Part shown: positions 7,627 to 15,863 of the stretch, in pieces
Position numbering within the stretch: position 1 is the stretch's first letter
Layout of the letters: every line of letters starts with the position of its first letter
Source: Pseudomonadota bacterium
Lineage (GTDB): Bacteria > Pseudomonadota > Alphaproteobacteria > Rhizobiales > Xanthobacteraceae
Direction: 5' to 3'
Assembly (NCBI GenBank): GCA_023404675.1
Contig: JAEYAW010000031.1
Span: 372,001 to 436,000, forward strand
DNA: 64,000 nucleotides
Position numbers and translations under genes: made by a program
The notes under the pieces: generated by a model
What the model saw: the letters and a program-made list of their open reading frames with translations, nothing else
What the model was told of the DNA's origin: nothing
Databases searched by the model: none

Positions 7627-8871
7627 ATGACCGACACCAGCGCCGCAGGGTGGGTATCCCGAACCCATCGCCCGATGGGATTCCCCGAATTCGTCCTGAT
7701 GGTTGCGATCATCATGGCGCTCAATCCGCTGGCCATGGACGTTGCGCTTCCGGCGCTGCCCGACATCGCCCATACCTACGGCATCACCGACATCAACAAG
7801 GTGCAGTCGGTGCTGTCGGTCTTCCTGTTCGGCTTCGGATTCGGCCAGTTGTTCACCGGGCCGCTGTCGGACCGCTTTGGCCGTCGTCCCGTGCTGATGG
7901 CCGGCATCATACTCTACTCCGCGGCCGGTGTGCTGGCGCTGCTGGCGCCGAGCCTCGACATGCTGCTGCTGGCGCGGCTGCTGCAGGGTCTCGGCACCTC
8001 GGCGACGCGCGTGATCGCCACCTCCATCGTGCGCGACTGCTATTCCGGCCGCCGCATGGCGAGCGTGGTCTCGCTGGCGATGATGATCTTCATGGCGGTT
8101 CCGATCCTGGCTCCGTCGTTCGGCCAGTTGATCCTGCTGGCGACGGAATGGCACGGCCTGTTCGTCGCGCTGCTGGTTTACGGCGTCCTTCTGCTGCTGT
8201 GGACGCAATGGCGCCTGCCCGAGACGCTGCCGCCCGAGGGGCGCAAATCGCTCGCGCCTCGCGAGTTGTTCGCCGCGTTTCGCAAGGTGGTGACGACCCC
8301 GCAGACCATCGGCTATGCGCTTGCGGCCGGCGGCGTGCAGGGCGTGCTGTTCGCCTATGTGTTCTGCTCTCAGCAGATCTTCGACCAGATCTATCATCTC
8401 GGCCGTTTGTATCCGCTGGCCTTCTCGGCGGTCGCCTTCGGCATCGCCCTCGCCGGCTTCATCAACATGCGGCTGGTGGTGCGGCTCGGCATGCGGGTGA
8501 TCTCGCACGGCGCGCTTCTGGCCCTGCTGGTGGTCAGCGGCGTATTGCTGCTGATGACCTCGTTCTGGCAGGTTCCGCTCTGGCTGTTCATGCTGCTCTC
8601 GTGCGCCACCACGCTGGCCTTCGGGCTGATGATGGCGAACTTCACGGCGCTCGCGATGGAGCCGCAGGGTGATATCGCCGGAACCGCCTCCTCGTTCTAC
8701 GGCTTCGTCACCACGCTGCTCGCGGTCGGCATCGGCTACGTCATCGGGCAGGATTTCGACGGCACGCTGCGTCCGTTCGCGTATGGCGCGTTCTTCTGCA
8801 CGCTGGCGACGCTTGCGGTCGTTCTGGTGATCGAGCGCGGACGGCTGTTCGTGCCGCATAACCGGACGTAG
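7627..8871 (+). CDS. MFS transporter, Bcr/CflA-type drug exporter
   Basis: A 414-residue inner-membrane major facilitator with about 12 hydrophobic helices. Motif A, GPLSDRFGRRP, lies between helices 2 and 3 (residues 78-88). The MALNPLAMDVALPALPDIA segment in helix 1 is typical of the Bcr/CflA multidrug subfamily, which exports compounds such as bicyclomycin and chloramphenicol in exchange for protons. The start ATG 7627 is 20 residues ahead of helix 1. There is no local regulator of its own. The true substrate cannot be read from sequence. Confidence 0.88.
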   Translation: MTDTSAAGWVSRTHRPMGFPEFVLMVAIIMALNPLAMDVALPALPDIAHTYGITDINKVQSVLSVFLFGFGFGQLFTGPLSDRFGRRPVLMAGIILYSAAGVLALLAPSLDMLLLARLLQGLGTSATRVIATSIVRDCYSGRRMASVVSLAMMIFMAVPILAPSFGQLILLATEWHGLFVALLVYGVLLLLWTQWRLPETLPPEGRKSLAPRELFAAFRKVVTTPQTIGYALAAGGVQGVLFAYVFCSQQIFDQIYHLGRLYPLAFSAVAFGIALAGFINMRLVVRLGMRVISHGALLALLVVSGVLLLMTSFWQVPLWLFMLLSCATTLAFGLMMANFTALAMEPQGDIAGTASSFYGFVTTLLAVGIGYVIGQDFDGTLRPFAYGAFFCTLATLAVVLVIERGRLFVPHNRT

Positions 8872-8894
8872 CGCTCACAGCTCCGCGATCTCGC

Positions 8895-8993
8895 CGTCGT
8901 TCCGGGATGGCCCCCACGGGCCGGCGCTTTGCGCATATGCCGTGGTTATGAATTCCGGGGCCCGCCTTACAAAACTCGCGCCCCGGAATGACA
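8895..8993. repeat. Extragenic palindromic repeat, copy 2
   Basis: About 99 bp with outer arms CGTCGTTCCGGGA and CCCCGGAATGACA and inner parts ATGGCCCCCACGGGCC and GTGGTTATGAATTCCGGGG. It shares its plan and several words with the copies at 3323-3429 and 10098-10198. It begins 24 bp after the MFS stop and ends 13 bp before the end of the convergent transporter gene, so it may also serve as a two-way transcription stop. Confidence 0.72.
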
Positions 8994-9006
8994 AGATAAG
9001 ACGGCC

Positions 9007-10008
9007 TCACGCCTTCGCGGTCTGCGCCTTCGCCTGCGGCGTCTTCTCCACCTCCGCCGCGTAACGCTGCGCCAGGAAGGCGCAGGCGAACAGCTGAATC
9101 TGGTGGAACAGCATCACCGGGAGGATGATGAGCGGCACCGCCTGACCGGCGAACAGGATGCCCGCCATCGGAATGCCGGTCGCCAGCGACTTCTTGGAGC
9201 CGCAGAACACGATGGCGATGCGATCCTCGCGGCTGAACCCGAACAGACGGCTCGTCAGCGAGGTGAACAGCATGGCGGCAACCAGAATCGCGACCGCAAG
9301 ACCGATCACCCAAGCCAGGTCCTGCAGCGACACCCGCGACCAGATGCCGGCGACCATGCCCTCGCTGAACGCCGAATAGACCACGAGCAGGATCGAGCCG
9401 CGATCGACGAAGGACGTGAGGCGCGCATGGCGCTTCATCAGATCGGCGACCCAGCGGCGCGCCAGCTGGCCGAGCGCGAACGGCAACAGGATCTGCGAGG
9501 CGATGTCGATCAGCGACTGCAAATGCACGCCGCCCTGCGCATGAAGCAGCAGCGCCACCAGCGCGGGCGTCAGAAACACGCCGAGCATGTTGGACACGCT
9601 GGCGCTGGTCAGCGCCGCCGGCACGTTGCCGCGCGCAATGGAGGTGAAGGCGATCGAGGACTGCACCGTCGACGGCAGCACGCACAGGTAGACAATGCCG
9701 GTCAGCAGATCGTCCGTCACCACGCCGCGCGCGAGATAAGACACCGCAAGGCCGATCAGCGGAAACACCACGTAGGTGGACGCGAACACCAGGCTTTGCA
9801 GCCGCCAGTGCATCAGGCCATCCCAGACAGCGGCGGGCGACAGACGCGCGCCGTAGAGAAAGAACAGCAGCGCGATGGCAGCCACGACCACCTTGTCGAA
9901 GACCTCCGCGCCGGCGCCGCGCACCGGCAGCACCGCCGCGAGGCAGACCGTGCCGATCAGCAACAGCAGATAGGTGTCGATGGGAAGCTTGAAGCGGCCG
10001 ATGCGCAT
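9007..10008 (-). CDS. Bile acid:sodium symporter (BASS/SBF-like) family protein
   Basis: A 333-residue membrane protein with about ten hydrophobic helices, of the SBF-like branch of the bile acid:sodium symporter superfamily. Typical segments are the N-terminal DTYLLLLIGTVCLAAVLPV helix, FLYGARLSP, CVLPSTVQSSIAFTSIARGN around residues 100-120 and FCGSKKSLATGIPMAG near residue 275. Members import organic anions with sodium, but bacterial substrates vary. ATG 10008 gives the family N-terminus; the open frame continues upstream only through repeat DNA. The gene is bracketed by two copies of one palindromic repeat and diverges from a LysR gene, the probable regulator. Confidence 0.88.
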   Translation of the reverse strand: MRIGRFKLPIDTYLLLLIGTVCLAAVLPVRGAGAEVFDKVVVAAIALLFFLYGARLSPAAVWDGLMHWRLQSLVFASTYVVFPLIGLAVSYLARGVVTDDLLTGIVYLCVLPSTVQSSIAFTSIARGNVPAALTSASVSNMLGVFLTPALVALLLHAQGGVHLQSLIDIASQILLPFALGQLARRWVADLMKRHARLTSFVDRGSILLVVYSAFSEGMVAGIWSRVSLQDLAWVIGLAVAILVAAMLFTSLTSRLFGFSREDRIAIVFCGSKKSLATGIPMAGILFAGQAVPLIILPVMLFHQIQLFACAFLAQRYAAEVEKTPQAKAQTAKA

Positions 10009-10097
10009 GAGGGGTCTCGTTTCCTTGTGTCGTCTGCGGTCGGAGACGAACCCATGGACGGGCTCGCCGAGTCGAGCCCGGCAGGACGATCTGATTT

Positions 10098-10198
10098 TGT
10101 CATTCCGGGATGTCCCGAAGGGACAGGCCCGGAATCGATACGCCCGGCGGTGATTATAATTCCGGGCCCGCTTCGCCGTTGCGCGCCCCGAATGACCA
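10098..10198. repeat. Extragenic palindromic repeat, copy 3
   Basis: About 101 bp, outer arms TGTCATTCCGGGA and GCCCCGAATGACCA, an internal TGTCCC-GAAG-GGACA hairpin, and an inner pair GCCCGGAATCGATA / ATAATTCCGGGC. It is the same family as 3323-3429 and 8895-8993. It lies between the BASS transporter gene and the divergent LysR gene. The rest of the 309-bp gap (10009-10317) holds only the dyad at 10279-10294 and presumed promoters. Confidence 0.72.
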
Positions 10199-10278
10199 CA
10201 GGGACGGGACGCATGAGCCATCGAGCGATCACCAAGGATATGGCACGTTTCCCGCCTATCAAAAATAGCCATAAACAT

Positions 10279-10294
10279 GATAATGGTGATTATC
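10279..10294. promoter_or_regulatory. Candidate LysR operator dyad
   Basis: A perfect inverted repeat GATAAT-GGTG-ATTATC in an AT-rich island, 23 bp before the LysR start codon. LysR proteins usually bind interrupted dyads with a T-N11-A core in the shared divergent promoter, and the position here fits. Binding and target are inferred. Confidence 0.45.
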
Positions 10295-10317
10295 GATCAA
10301 AATAACCGGGCCAGCCG

Positions 10318-11193
10318 ATGCCGACGCCCCGCCTGACCGACCCAGACCTGCTGGCGGCCTTTCTGGCCGTCGTGGACACTCGCAGCTTCACTGCCGCTGC
10401 CAAGCGGATCGGCGTCGGGCAGTCCGCCATCAGCCAGAAAATCGCCCGGCTGGAGGCGGAGCTGGGCCGCCGCCTGTTCGCCCGCGACACCCATTCGGTG
10501 TCGGTCACGGTGCAGGGCGCGGCGCTGGAGCCGTTCGCACGCGAGGTGATCGCCAGCCATCAGCGGCTGGATCAGGCGGTGAGCGGCCGCCGCCTGCGGG
10601 GGCTGGTCCGGCTCGGCGTCTCGGAAGACTTCGCGCTGGCAGGCCTCGCCGAAATCCTCGCCGATTTCCGACACCGGCACGAGGAGGTGGAGATCGAGAT
10701 GATGATCGGTCTCTCCGGCCTCCTGAACGAGGCTTATGATCGCCGCCAGCTCGACGTGGTGTTCGCCAAGCGCGCCAAAGGCGACCGGCGCGGGCGTGTG
10801 GCCTGGCGCGAGGATCTGGTCTGGGTGGGCCCGTCACGGCTCGGGCCCGCCCCCGCCTCTCCGCTGCCGCTGGTGCTCTATCCGCCGCCGAGCGTGACGC
10901 GGGCGCTGGCGCTCGACGCCCTGCGCCACGAGGGCTGGGACTGGAAGATTGTCTGTACGGCATCCAGCATCAGCGGGCTGCGCGCGGCAACACTGGCGGG
11001 GCTCGGCTTCACGCCGCATTCGCGGCGGCTGATCCCGCCGGGGCTGGCCGCGGTTCCGGCATCAGTCGGCCTGCCCGCGCTGGGTACCATCGAGTTCATC
11101 GTGCTGGGCCGTGCCGAGCCGGGCAGCCCCGCTGCGGCCCTTGCCGACGCCCTGCTTGACGGCGCGGGCCGGATCGCGGGGCCCGCGGGGTAA
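10318..11193 (+). CDS. LysR family transcriptional regulator
   Basis: A 291-residue LysR-type regulator. The N-terminal winged helix-turn-helix is clear (LLAAFLAVVDTRSFTAAAKR then GVGQSAISQKIARLEAELG, residues 11-50). A LysR substrate-binding domain follows from about residue 95 (LRGLVRLGVSEDF) but is somewhat shorter in its second lobe. It diverges from the BASS transporter 309 bp away, which by the usual LysR pattern is its target. No effector can be named. No strong ribosome binding site precedes the ATG; the start was chosen for the family N-terminus. Confidence 0.9.
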   Translation: MPTPRLTDPDLLAAFLAVVDTRSFTAAAKRIGVGQSAISQKIARLEAELGRRLFARDTHSVSVTVQGAALEPFAREVIASHQRLDQAVSGRRLRGLVRLGVSEDFALAGLAEILADFRHRHEEVEIEMMIGLSGLLNEAYDRRQLDVVFAKRAKGDRRGRVAWREDLVWVGPSRLGPAPASPLPLVLYPPPSVTRALALDALRHEGWDWKIVCTASSISGLRAATLAGLGFTPHSRRLIPPGLAAVPASVGLPALGTIEFIVLGRAEPGSPAAALADALLDGAGRIAGPAG

Positions 11194-11425
11194 ATTTTGC
11201 CCCCGCTCCTCCTCATCCCGGCTCAAACCGCTGCATCCTCCGTCATCGCCGGGCTTGACCTGACGATCTCGCTTATACTGACCTTGCGCCCCTGATCGAG
11301 CTTCCCGCCTTCGCGGGGAAGACGGGCACCGGGCATTTTTAACCACCGCGACACATCACGACGCCCATCCCCTGCCCGTCTTGCGATCGCGCGCTATTTT
11401 CCAAGGCTCACACCGGAGACACGCG

Positions 11426-12787
11426 ATGCGCCTGACCCGCCGCCATCTGCTCGCCGCCAGCGCCGCCTCGGCCGCCGTGCTGGCGGCCCGCGCCGCCCTC
11501 GCCGCGCCCGCGACAGCCATCGGTGCGCTCGGGCGCGACGCATCGCAATACGGCGTGCGGCCGGGCAGCCCCGACGACCAGACCCGCAATCTCCAGCGCG
11601 CCATCGACGACTGCGCGCGCGCGCAGGTGCCGCTGGCGCTGCCGCCGGGCGTCTATCGCACCTCGCCGCTGACGGTGTCGGCGAACACGCACATCACCGG
11701 CGTGCGCGGCGCGAGCCGTCTGGTGCTGCTCGGCAACGGCCCCTCGCTGCTGTCCGGCGCGGGCGCGAACAATGCCGCCCTCAGCGATCTTACACTCGAC
11801 GGCGGCGGGCTGCGCCTGCCCGAGCGGCGCGGCCTCGCGCACCTCGTCGCCTCAAATGATGTGCGCATCACCGGCTGCGAGGTCGTCGGGTGCAACGGCA
11901 ACGCCATCATTCTCGAAACCTCATCCGGCGAGATCAGCGGCAACACGCTGCGGGATGTCGCGGCCACCGCCATCGCCTCGCTCGACGCGCGCGGATTGCT
12001 CGTCGCGCGCAACACCGTTCTTGGCGCGGCGGTGAACGGCATCGAGATCCTGCGCAGCGCCATCGGCGACGATGGAACGATGGTCATTGACAACCGCATC
12101 GAGGGCGTGCGCGCCGGCCCCGGCGGTTCGGGTCAGTACGGCAACGCCATCAACGCCTATCGCGCAGCGAACGTGATCGTGCGCGGCAACCGTATCAGGG
12201 ATTGCGACTTCTCCGCCGTGCGCGGCAACTCGTCGTCGAACATCCAGATCGTTGGCAACAGCGTCAGCAACGTGCGCGAGGTCGCGCTCTACTCGGAGTT
12301 CGCCTTCGAGGGTGCAGTGATCGCCAGCAACACCGTGGATGGTGCCGCGATCGGCGTATCGGTCGCTAATTTCTCCAGCGGCGGGCGACTTGCGACGGTT
12401 CAGGGCAACATCATCCGCAACCTTTTCCCGAAGCGCCCGGCAGGCACCGATCCCAATGACGGCGCGGGCATCGGCATCTATGTCGAGGCCGACACCGCTG
12501 TGACAGGCAACGTGATCGAGAATGCGCCCTCGTTCGGCATCGTCGCGGGCTATGGCCGCCACCTGCGTGATGTCACGATCACGGGCAATATCGTGCGCAA
12601 TGCGTCCGCCGGAATTGGCGTGTCGGTGGTGGGCGGCGCAGGCACCGCGCTTGTCAGCGGAAACCTGATCGCGGGCGCAACGCAGGGGGCGATTGTGGGG
12701 CTCGATCATGCCCGCATCGTGATCGACGATTTGTCGAAAGTTCCAACGAATCGCCCAATAACGGTATCTGGAAACCTCGTCCGATAG
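11426..12787 (+). CDS. Twin-arginine exported parallel beta-helix repeat protein (TIGR03808-like)
   Basis: A 453-residue exported protein. The signal peptide has a twin-arginine motif (LTRRHLLAASAA, RR at residues 5-6) and an Ala-rich h-region ending near ARAALAA, so a folded, perhaps cofactor-bearing protein is exported by Tat. The body is built of repeats with spaced Asn/Gly-Asn ladders (GNTLRD, RNTVLG, DNRIEG, GNRIRD, GNSVSN, SNTVDG, GNIIRN, GNVIEN, GNIVRN, GNLIAG), the pattern of a right-handed beta-helix. I recall this as a rhizobial uncharacterised Tat repeat family. ATG 11426 has GGAG 7 nt upstream. Polysaccharide binding or lyase activity is possible from the fold, but no catalytic residues can be identified. 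Confidence 0.82.
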   Translation: MRLTRRHLLAASAASAAVLAARAALAAPATAIGALGRDASQYGVRPGSPDDQTRNLQRAIDDCARAQVPLALPPGVYRTSPLTVSANTHITGVRGASRLVLLGNGPSLLSGAGANNAALSDLTLDGGGLRLPERRGLAHLVASNDVRITGCEVVGCNGNAIILETSSGEISGNTLRDVAATAIASLDARGLLVARNTVLGAAVNGIEILRSAIGDDGTMVIDNRIEGVRAGPGGSGQYGNAINAYRAANVIVRGNRIRDCDFSAVRGNSSSNIQIVGNSVSNVREVALYSEFAFEGAVIASNTVDGAAIGVSVANFSSGGRLATVQGNIIRNLFPKRPAGTDPNDGAGIGIYVEADTAVTGNVIENAPSFGIVAGYGRHLRDVTITGNIVRNASAGIGVSVVGGAGTALVSGNLIAGATQGAIVGLDHARIVIDDLSKVPTNRPITVSGNLVR

Positions 12788-13125
12788 ACTGCTGCTCGCT
12801 CGGGTATGCAGACAGCCATGATCATGCAGCATGGCCGCTATATCCATTTTGATATAACGACCACCTCATAATACCTACGACAGATCAATCACATCCCGCA
12901 TCCGTCATGAGCTTGTCATAAATCAGCAAGGGTTGTTGCATCGATGTTACGCCTCCCCGCAAAGACTTCGTGTCATCAATCTTTCGTTTGAACAGATCCA
13001 ATCCAATTCACTAATTCATCAGTGCAACGCAGCGGATCGTGCAGCTACCGGCGATCGGGGGGCGTAGCAACTTTCGCATTCGAATGGATGCGACAAAACT
13101 TTGTGCAGGTAGCCCGGAGAAATCC
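12788..13125 (+). other. Leader/promoter region of the first porin gene
   Basis: A 338-bp gap without a credible gene and noticeably richer in A/T than the flanks, suggesting the promoter and a long 5' leader for the porin. It contains two perfect 10-bp palindromes, CATGATCATG (12817-12826) and CATTCGAATG (13077-13086); the second is 39 bp before the start codon. I cannot assign a regulator or a confident -35/-10 pair. The ribosome binding site is CGGAGA just before ATG 13126. Confidence 0.45.
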
Positions 13126-14589
13126 ATGAACACCATCAAGAGCCTCGTGCTCGGTTCGGCAGCGGCATTGGCCGTGCTCGGAACCGCGCAAGCGGCCGAC
13201 CTTCCCGTCAAGGCGAAGGCTGTCGAATACGTCAAGGTCTGCTCGCTGTACGGCGCGGGCTTCTATTACATTCCGGGCACGGATACGTGCATCAAGATCG
13301 GCGGCCAGATCCGCGCCGACGTGACCTTCAACGGCATCGGCGCGCATAACGAGCCGGGCTGGCGTGGTGCGTCCGGTGCCGGAACGCGCGATCGCAATGA
13401 CTACATCGGCCGTTCGCGCTTTGGCTTCAACCTCGACACGCGCACCGCGACCGAATACGGCGTGGTCCGCACCTACTCGGAAATCTATCAGCAGTGGACC
13501 ACTGGCACCGATAGCGTTGCCGGCGGCTCGCTCGGCGTCTACTTCGCTTTCGTTCAGTTCGCGGGATTCACCTTCGGTAAGGCGGTGTCGCAGTTCTCGA
13601 CGCCGTGGAACGGCACGCCGGGCAACAACACCTCCTACCTGCTCGGCGGTGAAGACAACGCAACCGGCATCAACCAGATCGCCTATACCGCGCAGTTCGG
13701 CAACGGCATGTCGGCGTCGTTCTCGCTCGAAGATCCGGTTGGTCACGATCGCAAGGTGCTGCTGAACACCTTCAACATGACCGGCGCGGCCAACGCGGCC
13801 TCCGGTGCGTTCACCGACAACTACGGCGGCTTCGTTGCCCCCGACATCGTCGGCCAGTTCCGCATCGACCAGGCCTGGGGTCTGTTCCAGATTTCGGCGG
13901 CGGCGCATAACATCCACGCCCGGTACTACGGCACGAACGAGCTGAGCGGCCACCCGAGCGACGCCTGGGGCTTCGCAGTGCTCGCCGGCCTGTCGCTGAA
14001 GAACCTGCCGACCGGCAAGGGTGACACCATCAACGTCGACGCCACCTACGCCAACGGCGCGAGCCGTTACGTGTTCGGCGGCACGACCAACGCGGCGTCC
14101 AACTTCGCCGTGTTCGGCGGCGGCAGCGGTCTCGGCGCCTATCAGAGCCTCGGCATCGCAACCATCGCCGACGGCATCTATGGTCCGGGCGGCGGCATCG
14201 AAAAGAACACCGCCTGGGGTGTTCGTGGTGCTTACACCCACAACTGGAATCCGTACTGGTCGACCTCGATCTTCGGTGCGTATTCCCGTCTCGAATATTC
14301 GGGTAACGGCGCTGCGCTGTATTGCGCTGCCTACGGCGCTCTGACGGGCGCCAAGTCGGCGAACTACAGCTGCAACCCGAACTTCAGCCTGCCGCAGGTC
14401 GGTGCCGTTGTCCGCTGGACTCCGGTTCGTGGTCTCGCGTTCTCGGCCGAAGTCATGTACTCGCGCCTCGAGCAGAACTTCACCGGTTCGGCGGTTCTGT
14501 CGCCGGGCGGTTACAAGCCGACTGCCGTTTACGAGTATAAGAACCAGGATATCATCAGCGGCGGCGTGCGCGTTCAGCGCAACTTCTGA
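13126..14589 (+). CDS. Bradyrhizobium-type outer membrane porin, paralogue 1
   Basis: A 487-residue trimeric-type beta-barrel porin for diffusion of small hydrophilic solutes through the outer membrane. The signal peptide is MNTIKSLVLGSAAALAVLGT-AQA, cleaved before ADLPVKAKAVEYVK. The conserved segment CSLYGAGFYYIPGTDTCIKI near residues 40-60 carries the paired Cys typical of this rhizobial porin family. Alternating hydrophobic strands run to a terminal Phe (VQRNF), the usual signal for barrel assembly. GGAG precedes ATG 13126 by 6 nt, and a strong terminator follows 34 bp after the stop. It is closely similar to the second porin at 15864-17321, especially at both ends and in the AWGLFQISAAAHNIHA segment. 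Confidence 0.93.
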   Translation: MNTIKSLVLGSAAALAVLGTAQAADLPVKAKAVEYVKVCSLYGAGFYYIPGTDTCIKIGGQIRADVTFNGIGAHNEPGWRGASGAGTRDRNDYIGRSRFGFNLDTRTATEYGVVRTYSEIYQQWTTGTDSVAGGSLGVYFAFVQFAGFTFGKAVSQFSTPWNGTPGNNTSYLLGGEDNATGINQIAYTAQFGNGMSASFSLEDPVGHDRKVLLNTFNMTGAANAASGAFTDNYGGFVAPDIVGQFRIDQAWGLFQISAAAHNIHARYYGTNELSGHPSDAWGFAVLAGLSLKNLPTGKGDTINVDATYANGASRYVFGGTTNAASNFAVFGGGSGLGAYQSLGIATIADGIYGPGGGIEKNTAWGVRGAYTHNWNPYWSTSIFGAYSRLEYSGNGAALYCAAYGALTGAKSANYSCNPNFSLPQVGAVVRWTPVRGLAFSAEVMYSRLEQNFTGSAVLSPGGYKPTAVYEYKNQDIISGGVRVQRNF

Positions 14590-14623
14590 TCCTGAGACAA
14601 CTCCAGAGTTGCTCACAACTATG

Positions 14624-14654
14624 GCCCCCGGCAATGCTCTGCCGGGGGCTTTTT
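14624..14654 (+). terminator. Rho-independent terminator of porin 1
   Basis: A perfect 10-bp stem GCCCCCGGCA/TGCCGGGGGC with a 6-nt loop and a run of five T. It lies 34 bp after the porin stop codon. Confidence 0.95.
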
Positions 14655-14772
14655 ATTTGCTCGTCTTACTTTGCTCGTCGTCGATCGCTCGGCCGCTGAC
14701 GGACCGGCGTCGTTTGCGCCATCTGACCGAGGATCAAGGCAAGCACCTGCCGGAGCGCAACAGGCGAGCGCG

Positions 14773-15462
14773 CTATGGCGCGGACGCCTTTGCGAAAGGC
14801 CCGCCGGAAAACATCACGGGCGGCAGCAATGTCGCCAGAGGAACGCCCGCAACCTCGGCGAGTTGCGACAGCGCGTCGTCGGGCAGGGGCGTTACAGGTT
14901 CGGATCGCCGCAGCTCGGATGCATCCTGTGCCGGAAGCGATGAAACCGGCGCAAGAGACACGGCCGGCACGATCGATGCTTCTGACCCGTTGTCCGGTGA
15001 CCCGTTGTCCGGTGACACGTTGTCTGGCTGCGGTGCCGGACCAGGCGACGATGCATGGGCACTGTCTGGCGCAGGAGCGAGCGTCGTTTCGGAGCCTGCG
15101 GCCAGCATCAGGGTCTGAAGAGCCGCGGCGTAAGACCTCTCTGCGGAAGATCCCAGAAATTCGGCAGCCTTCGGCAGGCGCGGAAACAACAGGTCGATAT
15201 AGGCGACGCGCGCGGGCATCGGCCTGATCCATGACAGACAGAGATCGAGTTCACCCGTGTCGGGATCGTCCGATGTCAGCCGCTGCCAGAGCGCTACGGC
15301 CCGTTTGGCGTCGCGCACGTTGTCGAGAAAATCTTCCTCGGTGTGATATCGCCGCCAGCGGCCGCTCTCGTAAAGCTCGACCAGATGCTCAAGCCGCCGT
15401 TCGGCAAGCTCGCGCCAGCGAGTCACAATCCTGAGGCCTGCCCCGTCGGCCTGCTGTGTCAT
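14773..15462 (-). CDS. Uncharacterised protein of a rhizobial family (TIGR03809-like N-terminus) with a low-complexity tail
   Basis: A 229-residue protein in two parts. Residues 1-115 look like a compact helical domain (RWRELAERRLEHLVELYESG, WRRYHTEEDFLDN), which I associate with a small Bradyrhizobiaceae-specific family of unknown function. Residues 116-229 are rich in Pro, Ser, Ala and Asp and include three tandem PDNxS units encoded by a 15-bp DNA repeat. No signal peptide or membrane segment. It lies on the reverse strand between two porin genes and faces the first one tail to tail. The start MTQQADG is at ATG 15462. The function is unknown. Confidence 0.7.
   Translation of the reverse strand: MTQQADGAGLRIVTRWRELAERRLEHLVELYESGRWRRYHTEEDFLDNVRDAKRAVALWQRLTSDDPDTGELDLCLSWIRPMPARVAYIDLLFPRLPKAAEFLGSSAERSYAAALQTLMLAAGSETTLAPAPDSAHASSPGPAPQPDNVSPDNGSPDNGSEASIVPAVSLAPVSSLPAQDASELRRSEPVTPLPDDALSQLAEVAGVPLATLLPPVMFSGGPFAKASAP
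14983..15027. repeat. 15-bp tandem repeat, three units
   Basis: Three consecutive 15-bp units, TGACCCGTTGTCCGG twice and then TGACACGTTGTCTGG. They encode PDNVS-PDNGS-PDNGS on the reverse strand. Because the unit is a multiple of three, copy-number change would lengthen or shorten the protein in frame. Confidence 0.85.
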
Positions 15463-15863
15463 GGAATTGTCCGCAGAATGAGAACGGACTCAAGACGCAA
15501 CCCACCGAATCACCAGCCCACTCATGATGATTCTGTGGTCAGCACCGCGACAAGTCCAGAGTCGGATTGACTCCTGCGGCGATTTTGTGGCCACGGCAGA
15601 TTCTGGGGGGCATGGAGACATGCTCAACCCTGCAGGCTTTGGACATTGCCAGCCGTCTCGCTCCCCGCTCGAAACCGGAAGTGTGGGCAGAACGCCACAC
15701 CGCTCCGGCAAAGCTTGGCGTCATCGTTCTTTCATTTGAAGCACCAGACTGCGCACCGGTATCATTCTCCAGAAATCTCTCGAAATGGTCGCAAGGCGGG
15801 AACTTCACAATTGTCTTGTGGCGGATGGCACGGCGAGATTTTGTCCGTGCAATGGGGAAATCG
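15463..15863 (+). other. Intergenic region upstream of the second porin
   Basis: About 400 bp without a convincing gene. It must hold the start region of the reverse-strand gene ending at 15462 and the promoter and leader of porin 2. Short open frames cross it, but none has a ribosome binding site or recognisable product. The porin ribosome binding site GGGGAAATCG is directly before ATG 15864. No clear operator is seen. Confidence 0.4.

Noticed and set aside
7585..8859. 424-codon reverse frame opposite the MFS gene
   Set aside because: Composition (Gln/Arg/His-rich) is typical of GC-driven antisense frames and no domain is visible.
11185..11206. GCGGGG/CCCCGC hairpin at the end of the LysR gene as a terminator
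   Set aside because: The stem is only 6 bp, overlaps the stop codon and lacks a T tract after it.
13045..14634. 529-codon reverse frame opposite porin 1
   Set aside because: Antisense shadow; the forward strand has signal peptide, porin motifs, ribosome binding site and terminator.
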